NCBI RefSeq assembly: GCF_025148285.1
Contig: NZ_CP102268.1
Span: forward strand, 62,001 to 126,000
DNA from: Marvinbryantia formatexigens DSM 14469
GTDB taxonomy: Bacteria; Bacillota; Clostridia; Lachnospirales; Lachnospiraceae
Direction: 5' to 3'
DNA: 64,000 nt
Numbering within the stretch: position 1 is the first letter of the stretch; each line of letters starts with the position of its first letter. Below are positions 25,257 through 33,212 of the stretch, in pieces. Position numbers and translations under genes: made by a program. A model generated the notes under the pieces. The model made no database searches and had not been told where the DNA came from. It saw only the letters and a program-made list of their open reading frames with translations.

Positions 25257-25293
25257 GTATAAAAAAATCGAGGCTCCTTAAGAAGTCTCGATT
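25257..25293 (-). terminator. Intrinsic terminator of transporter locus 3
   Basis: Ten-base arms (AATCGAGACT/AGCCTCGATT on the minus strand, one G-T pair) with an 8-base loop, followed by a run of seven T. It lies 31 bp after the stop of the last ABC gene and ends the operon. Confidence 0.82.
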
Positions 25294-25323
25294 CGTTCAT
25301 TAGTTTATACCCAGAGGTTATAT

Positions 25324-27051
25324 CTAAAATTTCTTCCTTATATCTACAAAATCCCGATAAATTCCATCCTTTTCCATAAGCTCATCATGAGTTCCCTGTT
25401 CGCTGATTCGTCCATCGGAAATCACCAGAATCTGGTCCGCCTCCCGGATAGTATTCAGCCGGTGTGCGATCACAAGCAATGTTTTCCCCTTTACCAGCTC
25501 ATTGATTGCCTCCTGGATATAGCTTTCATTGTCTGTGTCGACACTTGCAGTAGCTTCATCCAGAATAATAATCGGCGCGTCCTTCAAAATACAGCGGGCA
25601 ATAGAGATTCGCTGCTTTTCCCCGCCGGACAGAGTTGCGCCGCCCTCCCCGACGACTGTCTGGAATCCATCCGGCAGCGCCATGATAAAATCATAGCAGC
25701 GGGCTTTTTTGGCAGCCTCATAGATTTCTTTCTCAGCAGCGTCCGGTTTTCCCATGCTGATATTATTGTAAATGGTATCCTGGAACAGGTACACCCTCTG
25801 GAAAACCATGCTGATCTGTTCCATCAGTTCAGCGAGAGGCACATCCCGGATATCTGTCCCGCGGATTGTCACTTTGCCGGATTTTACATCCCAAAACCGC
25901 GCCAGAAGATTTGCAATCGTGGATTTGCCGCCGCCAGACGGTCCCACAAGTGCGGTCATGGTATTCTTCTGCATGGAAAAGCTGATATTGTGCAGGACTT
26001 CCTTGTCCTCGTAGGCAAAGGTCACATGATCAAAACAGATTTCCGGTGAGCCGGAGCTTTCGCTCGGAATATGCGCTGTCCCCTTATCTGGCAGCTCCGT
26101 TTCATTTAAAACTGCTTCAATACGGTCCAGCGCAGCGTTCATAACCGTCAGGCGGGATGCCTCTCCATACAGCGCCTTCAGCGGGCTGAACAAATCAAAA
26201 ACAAAAAGCAGCACTCCACAAAGGTACGGCAGGGAGAGCCCGCCGCTTAACTGAAGCTGTACGGAAAGCGCAAAAATCGCGGCAATTCCAACTGCATATA
26301 AGATATTCAGCCCTCTTGTCCACGGGGTCATTTTCCGCTCAAAGGCAAGCGATGTATCCCTGGACCGTCTGAAATTCCCGGTCAGTTCTTCTGATTTTTC
26401 CCCAATCAGATTATAGCTTTTAATGACGCCGATTCCCTCCGCAAAAGAGAGTACCGCATCCGTCAGATGTTCGCTTTGATCCTGTCTGCCCGCTGCCTCT
26501 TTCAAGGAAACTTTATTCATTCCTTTTGCAATTACCGACGCAAGCAGGGTCACAGCAGCCGCGATCAGACCAGGCCGCCAGTCCAGAAAGAACATAAATA
26601 CCAGCAAAATAAAAGCAGAGAGCATATAGCTCATCATATTTCCCAGCGTACTCATGGCAGCTTCTTCAATGAACACCATATCGGTGCCAAGTACAGAGCT
26701 GATTTTTCCGATATTGCCGGATGTAAAATACCCCATAGGCAATTTGCCAAGATGCCCGCCAAGCTCCATACGCTTATCGGCAAAAATCATATATCCGGCG
26801 GCGCTCTGCAGACGGTCACAGAGATAATGAACGAGCGCCTGCAAAACCACCACGGCAGCAAGAGCAAGCCCGATATAAAGGCAGCCGGCTTTGGTCAATG
26901 TTTTCTGATAGAACCCGGAGAGTACGAGAAACGCCAGAAAGACAGGCATTTTTGCAAGTATAGATTCCAGAAAAGCACATACGAACGCTCCCTGAATCCG
27001 GCCTTTATACCTGCCGGAGAGTTTCAGAATCCTTGAAAACAATGCCAGCAT
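25324..27051 (-). CDS. ABC half-transporter, exporter fold, second of pair (locus 3)
   Basis: 575-residue fused membrane and ATPase protein. The membrane domain covers about residues 15-310; the ATPase has Walker A GPSGGGKST, signature LSGGEKQRISIARCIL, Walker B IIILDEATASVD and H-loop IAHRLNT. Its ATG follows directly on the TAA of the companion gene, and GGAGG lies inside that gene, so translation is coupled. It is the last gene of the AraC-S-T-A-ABC-ABC locus and is related to the 11152-12885 protein. With its partner it should form a heterodimer. Confidence 0.9.
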   Translation of the reverse strand: MLALFSRILKLSGRYKGRIQGAFVCAFLESILAKMPVFLAFLVLSGFYQKTLTKAGCLYIGLALAAVVVLQALVHYLCDRLQSAAGYMIFADKRMELGGHLGKLPMGYFTSGNIGKISSVLGTDMVFIEEAAMSTLGNMMSYMLSAFILLVFMFFLDWRPGLIAAAVTLLASVIAKGMNKVSLKEAAGRQDQSEHLTDAVLSFAEGIGVIKSYNLIGEKSEELTGNFRRSRDTSLAFERKMTPWTRGLNILYAVGIAAIFALSVQLQLSGGLSLPYLCGVLLFVFDLFSPLKALYGEASRLTVMNAALDRIEAVLNETELPDKGTAHIPSESSGSPEICFDHVTFAYEDKEVLHNISFSMQKNTMTALVGPSGGGKSTIANLLARFWDVKSGKVTIRGTDIRDVPLAELMEQISMVFQRVYLFQDTIYNNISMGKPDAAEKEIYEAAKKARCYDFIMALPDGFQTVVGEGGATLSGGEKQRISIARCILKDAPIIILDEATASVDTDNESYIQEAINELVKGKTLLVIAHRLNTIREADQILVISDGRISEQGTHDELMEKDGIYRDFVDIRKKF

Positions 27052-28956
27052 TTATTTTCCCTCCTCCCCTTTGTTTGTCGCGCTGTTCACGACATCATGG
27101 TATCCCCTTGCGGGGTTTGCAGTTGTTACTTTCCACCCGGCGCTTCTCTGGGACGCTTTCCACAGCTTCTGGTATTCTTCGCAGCGCTCAAGCAGTTCTT
27201 CATGGGTGCCTGCTGCCGCCAGCCTGCCATGTTCTATGACGCAAATCTGACCGGCGTCCCTAATTGCAGGAAGTCTGTGGGCGATTACAAATAAGGTCTT
27301 GCCCTTTACAAGCTCCGCAATCGCAGCCTCCATTTTTTCCTCGTTCTCCGGGTCAGCGTATGCGGTCGCCTCGTCAAGCACTACAATAGGGGCATTCTTC
27401 AGGATTGCCCGCGCCAGGGAAATACGCTGGCGCTGCCCGCCGGAAAGCATTTTGCCGGCGTCACCCGCCATAGAGTGAATCCCCTGCGGAAGCTTCTCAA
27501 GAAATTCCATGCACTGTGCTTTTTTCGCCGCTTCAAGGACTTCTTCATCCGTGGCGCCGGGCCGCCCCATGCGAATATTTTCAAGCAGGGAGGTATTAAA
27601 CAGATACTGATCCTGCGCCACATAAGAAATCTGGCTGTTCAGCGCCTCCAGGCTCATCTCTGTTATGTCCTGTCCGCCGATGGAAATCGTTCCCTGCTGA
27701 AGGTCATAATAATGAATCAGCAGTTTTGCCAGCGTACTTTTGCCGGAACCGGATTCTCCGACCAATGCCGTTTTTTGTCCGGTCTTTGCCGTAAAGCTGA
27801 CATCTGTGATAACTGCATCCATTGCCGCCGGCGGTTTTCCGTCCGCCCCGGACTGCGCCTTCCTGCACTCCGGAGCATTTTCTGCACAGGACGCATCCTC
27901 CGGGCGTCTCCTGTCTCCGGCGGAATTCACCCTGTATCCGAATGTAACATGGTCAAAGCAAATATCATGATTCATTCCATGAAAAGTATCCTCTGTCTGC
28001 CTGAGTGGCGCAGTTTCCAACACCTGCTCCAAAGCCGCTATTTTATAGTTAAGCTGGGGCATGGTCGGTAAAAAACCCAGCGATTTCAGCAGAGGGACAC
28101 CAATACTGAGGGACAGGCAAAGGATTAATATAAAATCCGGCAGCGTCGAAAGTCCACAGAGAACAAACCATGCACCTAAGGGCAAAGTGAGAATGATCGT
28201 ACAGGGTAAAAGACTGCTGTAAACTGCCATCCACGGCCATGCCGCTTTATACCATTCCAGCGTATAATCCCGATAATCAGAAACATCTTTGCGAAAGCGC
28301 TCATAGGACTGCGCATCCTTATTGAATACCTTCACAACCTCCATGCCGTTAACGTACTCAATAATGGTATTATTCATTTTCTGCCCTGCCATATAGTATG
28401 GTCCCATTTTCTTCATACCGACAGAGTACATCATCATCATGGCCAGTACGCTCACCGGAACAGAGGCAAGGGATAAAAGCGCCAGCTTCCAGTCGATAAA
28501 GAACATGGCAATGTAAACAGCCAGCGGAATCATCAGATTTGCGATTCCCTCCGGCAGGGAGTGGGCGAGCAGGACTTCCAGGCTGTCCACATCATCTACA
28601 AATAGCTTTTTTATCGTACCTGTCCCCTTATCCTGGATAAATCCAAGAGGAAGCTGCTCAAATCTTTTCTGCAGAGAGGTACGGAGCCGGAGCAGCGTAT
28701 TGTACGCAGCCTTATGGGAAACATCCAGTCCCCACCCATATAAAACCGCCTGCAGGATGAGGCATACCAGAACGCCGGCTACCCGCGCCGTCACATAACC
28801 GGTATCAATGGTATTGCCCATGACAAGCGGTGAAATTATCTGACACGCCAGCACAAAGGGAAGTATCCCCATAAGGACACTGAGCAGCACGATAAAGGTT
28901 GCGCTGTATAAGTCTTTCCTGTATGGTCCGGCATACTCAAACACTTTTTTGAACAT
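27052..28956 (-). CDS. ABC half-transporter, exporter fold, first of pair (locus 3)
   Basis: 634-residue membrane/ATPase protein started at MFKKVFEYAGPYRK with GGAGG upstream. The ATPase has Walker A GESGSGKST, signature LSGGQRQRISLARAIL, Walker B IVVLDEATAYAD and H-loop IAHRLPA. The Walker B tail Tyr-Ala-Asp parallels the odd Phe-Ser-Asp of its locus 2 relative. Between the first ATPase strand and the Walker A strand there is an insertion of about 35 polar residues (DRRRPEDAS...), not seen in the other copies. Only one base separates its start from the stop of the ECF ATPase gene. Confidence 0.9.
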   Translation of the reverse strand: MFKKVFEYAGPYRKDLYSATFIVLLSVLMGILPFVLACQIISPLVMGNTIDTGYVTARVAGVLVCLILQAVLYGWGLDVSHKAAYNTLLRLRTSLQKRFEQLPLGFIQDKGTGTIKKLFVDDVDSLEVLLAHSLPEGIANLMIPLAVYIAMFFIDWKLALLSLASVPVSVLAMMMMYSVGMKKMGPYYMAGQKMNNTIIEYVNGMEVVKVFNKDAQSYERFRKDVSDYRDYTLEWYKAAWPWMAVYSSLLPCTIILTLPLGAWFVLCGLSTLPDFILILCLSLSIGVPLLKSLGFLPTMPQLNYKIAALEQVLETAPLRQTEDTFHGMNHDICFDHVTFGYRVNSAGDRRRPEDASCAENAPECRKAQSGADGKPPAAMDAVITDVSFTAKTGQKTALVGESGSGKSTLAKLLIHYYDLQQGTISIGGQDITEMSLEALNSQISYVAQDQYLFNTSLLENIRMGRPGATDEEVLEAAKKAQCMEFLEKLPQGIHSMAGDAGKMLSGGQRQRISLARAILKNAPIVVLDEATAYADPENEEKMEAAIAELVKGKTLFVIAHRLPAIRDAGQICVIEHGRLAAAGTHEELLERCEEYQKLWKASQRSAGWKVTTANPARGYHDVVNSATNKGEEGK

Positions 28957-28957
28957 A

Positions 28958-30439
28958 TCAAAGCCTCCAGTCTTCAACATATTGTTTTGAAAGCGACCGC
29001 AAAATTTCTGGGGAGGTCAGTACCTGACTGCTGACCGAATCCTGTCCGTCAAGCCGCAATACCTCCGAGCAGGTGCGGGTAATAAATTCAAAATCATGCG
29101 ACACAACGAAAACAATCACACCGGCATCTGCAAGCTGCTCAATCAGACGGCTTACCCTCACCATAGAATCGTAATCAAGACCGCTGGTGGGTTCGTCAAA
29201 ATAAATGACCGGGCTGTCCCTGACAATGGCGGCACCTATCGTCACCCGCTGTTTCTGACCTCCCGATAAGGACGCCGGATGACACTCCCGGTATTCGATA
29301 AGCTCCAGCGCTTCCAAAGTCTCCGCAACTTTCCCGGAGCAGTCATTTTCCATTCCCAATGACAATTCTTCCTCCACGCTGCTGGCAAAGAGCTGATAAT
29401 CAGTATCCTGCATGACAAGATAAGACAGACTTCTTCTCTGGCGCGGGGACAGCTTTTTTTCGTTATAACAGATACTTCCGGTTTTCTCTTTCAGAAGCCC
29501 TGTCATAATTGAGAGCAGGGTGGTTTTCCCGGCTCCGTTATGCCCCAGTATACCGATCACATCACCCCGGTGGGCTTCAAAACTGATGTTTCTTAAAACA
29601 TCCGGTCCTTTCTTATATGCAAAAGAGAGGTTCCTTACTTTCAATGTGCAGCTGCCCTCACGCGGCGCAGCCTTTTTCTGATACCGCCCGGCATCCCGCT
29701 CCGGCCACACGGTACGCAGTCCATACCGGATACGGGTTTCATCCGGCAGTGAGCAGAATTCATCCTTTGTAAAAGTTCTCGTCAGTTTGCCATCCTGGAT
29801 TAAAAAAGCCCGGTCAAGCAGCTCCCGCAGATAATAAAAACGGTGTTCTACAACGATAATGGTGTATCCATCCTCCTTCAGGCTTTTCATAATTTCCGCC
29901 AGCCGCTTTGTGGCGGCATAATCCAGATTTGCGGACGGTTCATCAAAAATATAAACCTTCGGCAAAAGGGCATACACAGAGCCAATGGCAATCTGTTGTT
30001 TTTCCCCGCTGGACAAATCAAAAATACTCCGGTTCAAATAATCAGCCAGCTTTAAATCCAACGCCGCCTTTGCGATACGGTCAATCGTTTCTTCACGGGA
30101 ATAGCCCATATTCTCGCATCCAAAGGCAAGCTCCCGCGTCGTATCTGTCATAAAAAACTGCGAGCGCGGGTCCTGGAATACGGTTCCCACCTTACCGGCT
30201 AAATCAGAGGGCTTCCGTTCCAGTAAAGATTGTCCGTCCAGCAGAATATCTCCCTTTGACTCTCCGGGATAAAAATGCGGAATCAGTCCGTTCAGGCAGC
30301 GAATCAGGGTAGTTTTCCCGCATCCGCTCCTGCCTGTCAATAAAACGAATTCCCCTGTCTGTACCGTCAGGCTAATATCCTGTAATGTAAATTCGTCCTT
30401 TTCTTCGTATCGGAAAGAGAACTTTTCAAATGTAATCAT
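28958..30439 (-). CDS. ECF-type double ABC ATPase, complete (locus 3)
   Basis: 493-residue protein with two full ATPase domains, fuelling an ECF importer. I start at MITFEKFSFRYEEKDE, with GGAGGG upstream. NBD1: Walker A GRSGCGKTT, signature DLSSGEKQQ (Ser-Ser-Gly in place of Ser-Gly-Gly), Walker B VYIFDEPSANLD, H-loop VEHRF. NBD2 (from about residue 275): Walker A GHNGAGKTT, signature LSGGQKQRV, Walker B VIYFDEPTSGLD, H-loop VSHDF. It is the full-length counterpart of the truncated ATPase in locus 1 and lies between the T gene and the ABC pair. Confidence 0.9.
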   Translation of the reverse strand: MITFEKFSFRYEEKDEFTLQDISLTVQTGEFVLLTGRSGCGKTTLIRCLNGLIPHFYPGESKGDILLDGQSLLERKPSDLAGKVGTVFQDPRSQFFMTDTTRELAFGCENMGYSREETIDRIAKAALDLKLADYLNRSIFDLSSGEKQQIAIGSVYALLPKVYIFDEPSANLDYAATKRLAEIMKSLKEDGYTIIVVEHRFYYLRELLDRAFLIQDGKLTRTFTKDEFCSLPDETRIRYGLRTVWPERDAGRYQKKAAPREGSCTLKVRNLSFAYKKGPDVLRNISFEAHRGDVIGILGHNGAGKTTLLSIMTGLLKEKTGSICYNEKKLSPRQRRSLSYLVMQDTDYQLFASSVEEELSLGMENDCSGKVAETLEALELIEYRECHPASLSGGQKQRVTIGAAIVRDSPVIYFDEPTSGLDYDSMVRVSRLIEQLADAGVIVFVVSHDFEFITRTCSEVLRLDGQDSVSSQVLTSPEILRSLSKQYVEDWRL

Positions 30440-30441
30440 CG

Positions 30442-31212
30442 CTATACCCTCCATATAATGATTTCCCCGATAGAGGTATAGTCAAGGAATAAAAGTCCCG
30501 CCAGAAAAGCAATCCCCAGAGCAGTAACCATGTACTCCTTCCACGAAAAGCGGACCGGATTTAACGCATATCTTCGCTCTTCCAGCTCCAGACCGCGGGT
30601 CGTACCGGATGCCGCCAGCTCGTCCGTCACTTTCAGACACCGCATGAGCAGGGGAATCAGAATATACTCAATCGTAGAGAGCGGATGTGTAATCTGCTTC
30701 CATGCCGTATCGCTGATTCCGCGAATATCCATTGTATTGCGGATCATACGGTACTCGATGCGCAGCGTCGGGATGTAACGGAACATGACAACCAGCGGAA
30801 TAGTGACAGCCTGCGGCAGCCGCATTCTTTGCAGCGCTGCCATAAGGTCGTCCATGTGGGTCGTGCGCAGAATCCATATTCCCATCATAGCAATGGGAAC
30901 CAGCTTCAGAATTGTCACGCCGAACACACTCATAATCACGCTGAGCACCGGAATAGAAACATAGCGCAGTAAAGCATTGAGCCAGGCTATGACAATATAA
31001 AATACCAGCATCTTTGCCGCCCATTTTGCTCCGTTGCCGACAGCAATAAACAGCGCAAAGGCGGCAACAAGCACCAGGCTGCAGATTTCTCCATTCAGAA
31101 AGTAGCTGACACATCCGATCAGAATCAGTAACGCCGCCTTGCACCGCGGGTCTAAAGCGGCTGTGTGCCTGAATTGTCTTTTTGTAATCATTTTCTTTAT
31201 GTTTTCTTCCAT
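30442..31212 (-). CDS. ECF transporter transmembrane coupling protein, EcfT-type (locus 3)
   Basis: 256-residue membrane protein started at MEENIKKMITKRQ with GGAGG five bases before the ATG. It has the DPRCKAALL opening, several membrane segments, and two cytoplasmic coupling motifs: PLVVMFRYIPTLRIEYRMI followed by MDIRGI, and GTTRGLELEERR. It is the paralogue of the T protein in locus 1, without N-terminal repeats. Its stop is separated from the ATPase start by two bases, so expression is coupled. It anchors the S component to the ATPase in the membrane. Confidence 0.87.
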   Translation of the reverse strand: MEENIKKMITKRQFRHTAALDPRCKAALLILIGCVSYFLNGEICSLVLVAAFALFIAVGNGAKWAAKMLVFYIVIAWLNALLRYVSIPVLSVIMSVFGVTILKLVPIAMMGIWILRTTHMDDLMAALQRMRLPQAVTIPLVVMFRYIPTLRIEYRMIRNTMDIRGISDTAWKQITHPLSTIEYILIPLLMRCLKVTDELAASGTTRGLELEERRYALNPVRFSWKEYMVTALGIAFLAGLLFLDYTSIGEIIIWRV

Positions 31213-31270
31213 ACTGTCCTCCAACCCCGGCGGCAGTTTACCGACAAAATTATGTACCTTTTTGGAGCTG

Positions 31271-31876
31271 TCACTTTACGGATACAAGCCCGGCCCTGAT
31301 AAAGTGCTTCTTCAATGCCCTCTGTCCAATGTAACCGCCCAGCAGACCGCCGAGCAGACCTGCGGCTACAATCACGACAGGCATAAAGCCGGAAGTAATC
31401 TGAATCATGCCATCTATGTATTCCTGCGCAATGTTGTTCTTTTCCATCGCCCCTACAAAAGCATCCTGCAGGAATCTCATAGGTCCTACAATCGCCCCAA
31501 AAGCAAAGATGCCGCGGAAAATTGTGTAGGCAATCATCATGGACTTCATTGTGATTTCCTTCCTGCCCATAATCAGAAAGTCACAAATCAGCCCGCCTGT
31601 AATCAGCGCGACCGGGATAAGCCAGAATCCGCCGACCAGCAGAAACAGGATTCCCTGAATCGTGCCGCAGATGGTGAACACGCCCTTCTTCGGCACCTTT
31701 GCCAGCAGCAGCATCATAACAATTCCCTCAGGGATCGCGGTGACGGCAGGATAGAAAACATTGGTAACAGGACCGGCAATGCTCATTACGGTACTGATGA
31801 TCATGCAGATGATCCACATGAGAGCAGTCAGAACGCCAATCAGAATAAAGTCCTTCGCATTTAATTTTTTGTTCAT
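31271..31876 (-). CDS. ECF transporter S component, Trep_Strep/MptD family (locus 3)
   Basis: 201-residue membrane protein started at MNKKLNAKDFILIGVL with GGGAGG upstream; a longer frame back to 32020 runs through the palindrome and lacks a ribosome site. The LTALMWIICMIISTV and GIVMMLLLAKVPKKG segments and the C-terminal GGYIGQRALKKHF mark the same family as the locus 1 protein. It binds the substrate for the importer. In Streptococcus pyogenes the SiaFGH ECF heme importer is, as I recall, also encoded beside two exporter-like ABC genes, which is why a tetrapyrrole or chelate is a reasonable guess. Confidence 0.85.
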   Translation of the reverse strand: MNKKLNAKDFILIGVLTALMWIICMIISTVMSIAGPVTNVFYPAVTAIPEGIVMMLLLAKVPKKGVFTICGTIQGILFLLVGGFWLIPVALITGGLICDFLIMGRKEITMKSMMIAYTIFRGIFAFGAIVGPMRFLQDAFVGAMEKNNIAQEYIDGMIQITSGFMPVVIVAAGLLGGLLGGYIGQRALKKHFIRAGLVSVK

Positions 31877-31986
31877 GTCAATTCCTCCCTGACTACGGTG
31901 AAACGCGCTCTGCGAGTTCCGCCCGTTATTGCGGCGCTCCTCAAATACCCATGTAAGCATGGCATTCTCATCGCTGCCCGCGTAAA

Positions 31987-32022
31987 ATATGGCGTGGTTA
32001 GTTTTTTCTAACCACGCCATAT
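31987..32022 (-). promoter_or_regulatory. Perfect inverted repeat with TTAG-N6-CTAA core, locus 3
   Basis: Perfect 15-bp arms (ATATGGCGTGGTTAG and its complement) around six T. The core TTAG TTTTTT CTAA matches those of loci 1 and 2. It lies between the AraC gene and the S gene. On the minus strand TTTACG follows the stem, so it is a weaker terminator than the locus 2 hairpin and a better operator or attenuator candidate. Confidence 0.6.
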
Positions 32023-32186
32023 ATCATAGCAATTTGCATCCGCAAATCCAACCCAAAACCAGTTTGATTCTACCCGGAATCCGTATTTTGTTACTGTTCA
32101 CTTCGTTCACAGCAACACGCTTCGCGATGCACAGAAATTGCACCTGAACACCTCGCGGAATAGTGGTACCTGGACAGTAACCATAT
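32023..32186. other. AraC-S intergenic stretch with a long inverted repeat
   Basis: Together with 31877-31986 this forms a 310-bp gap with no supportable gene. GTTACTGT (32090-32097) and ACAGTAAC (32174-32181) are perfect inverted arms 76 bases apart, enclosing short internal repeats such as GTTCACTTCGTTCAC. It may be a small non-coding palindromic element or part of the leader of the transporter operon. Confidence 0.35.
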
Positions 32187-33152
32187 TTACCGGATTGCCG
32201 TCTCTGCTTTATAATTTTTCGGATTTATTCCGTATTTTCTTTTGAATGCCGCCGCAAAATTACTCGCTTTTGAATATCCCACCAGCATAGCCACCTGGCT
32301 GACATTCAGATTGCCCTCCAGCAGCAGACCTGCCGCCTTTTCCAGCCGCTGGTCGATGATATACGCGTGAACCGATGTTCCGAACAGGGCGGAAAAGCCC
32401 TTTGTCAGTTTAGAAGTGCTGATATTGACCTGCCGCGCCAGCTCCTCGCAGCCCGGAGCCAGTGCAAGCTGGCTGTCGATGATTCTCTTTGCCTCTGTGA
32501 TGGAATCCCGGTCGCTTCTGGAAATTGCAATGTAATCCGGCGCAAGAATACGAAGCTCCAGGACCTCGCTCAAATACACCGCCAGCAGTTCAGAGACCTT
32601 GCTCTCCAGAAACAGGTATCCCAGACCACCGCGGTATTGCGTGAAATCTTTCAGTTCTGCAAAAATATGCTCCATATAGGGAGTAATGCGTATCTTTGAT
32701 ATGCCATCCAGTAATTTTTTCTGATAAACCGCAATCTCTCCGGCCTCAAAGTAGTCATTCAGAATCTTATCGAACCAGGACAGCGGTATTTTTACATTTT
32801 TGAAAAGGAAATCGCTCTTTTTCGAATAGCACAGATATTCCATTTTCCCGTGACCGCGGTAAATACAGGATTCTCCTTTTTGTATGCCTGCGCTCTTCCG
32901 GTTGTCCGCAATGTTCCAGGTAACGCCGTCCCGGAAGCAGAACAGCATCTGGATATATTCTTCACTGCTCACTCCCTGCACGTTCACATCTGAAAAATAA
33001 TTCATTCGCCAGTCTGAAACTACTGCTCCCTGTTTCGTAACGACCTGCGAAATCTGACCGGTTCCCATGTCCGCCGGAATATCTATGGTAACCGTCTGCG
33101 GTGAAGCAGAGAGCAAATTGCAGTAAAGCTTATTCATATATTGATTTGTCAT
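32187..33152 (-). CDS. AraC-family regulator of transporter locus 3
   Basis: 321-residue transcription factor. The N-terminal two thirds would sense a ligand; the C-terminal domain has CEELARQVNISTSKLTKGFSAL and the second recognition helix region VAMLVGYSKASNFAAAFKRKYG. The ATG has GGAGG eleven bases upstream, a rather long spacing. It is the first gene on the minus strand before the S-T-A-ABC-ABC set, and the inverted repeat at 31987-32022 lies between. By analogy with YbtA-like proteins it may sense the transported molecule. Confidence 0.88.
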   Translation of the reverse strand: MTNQYMNKLYCNLLSASPQTVTIDIPADMGTGQISQVVTKQGAVVSDWRMNYFSDVNVQGVSSEEYIQMLFCFRDGVTWNIADNRKSAGIQKGESCIYRGHGKMEYLCYSKKSDFLFKNVKIPLSWFDKILNDYFEAGEIAVYQKKLLDGISKIRITPYMEHIFAELKDFTQYRGGLGYLFLESKVSELLAVYLSEVLELRILAPDYIAISRSDRDSITEAKRIIDSQLALAPGCEELARQVNISTSKLTKGFSALFGTSVHAYIIDQRLEKAAGLLLEGNLNVSQVAMLVGYSKASNFAAAFKRKYGINPKNYKAETAIR

Positions 33153-33212
33153 ATACTACTGTTCCTCCGTCCGTCAGATGCAGCCGACCTCATTTTGCAG
33201 GCACTCCGGCTC

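Noticed and set aside
31877-32186. Riboswitch upstream of the S component of locus 3
   Set aside because: I could not fit the region to cobalamin, TPP, FMN or other conserved riboswitch cores; only the inverted repeats are evident.
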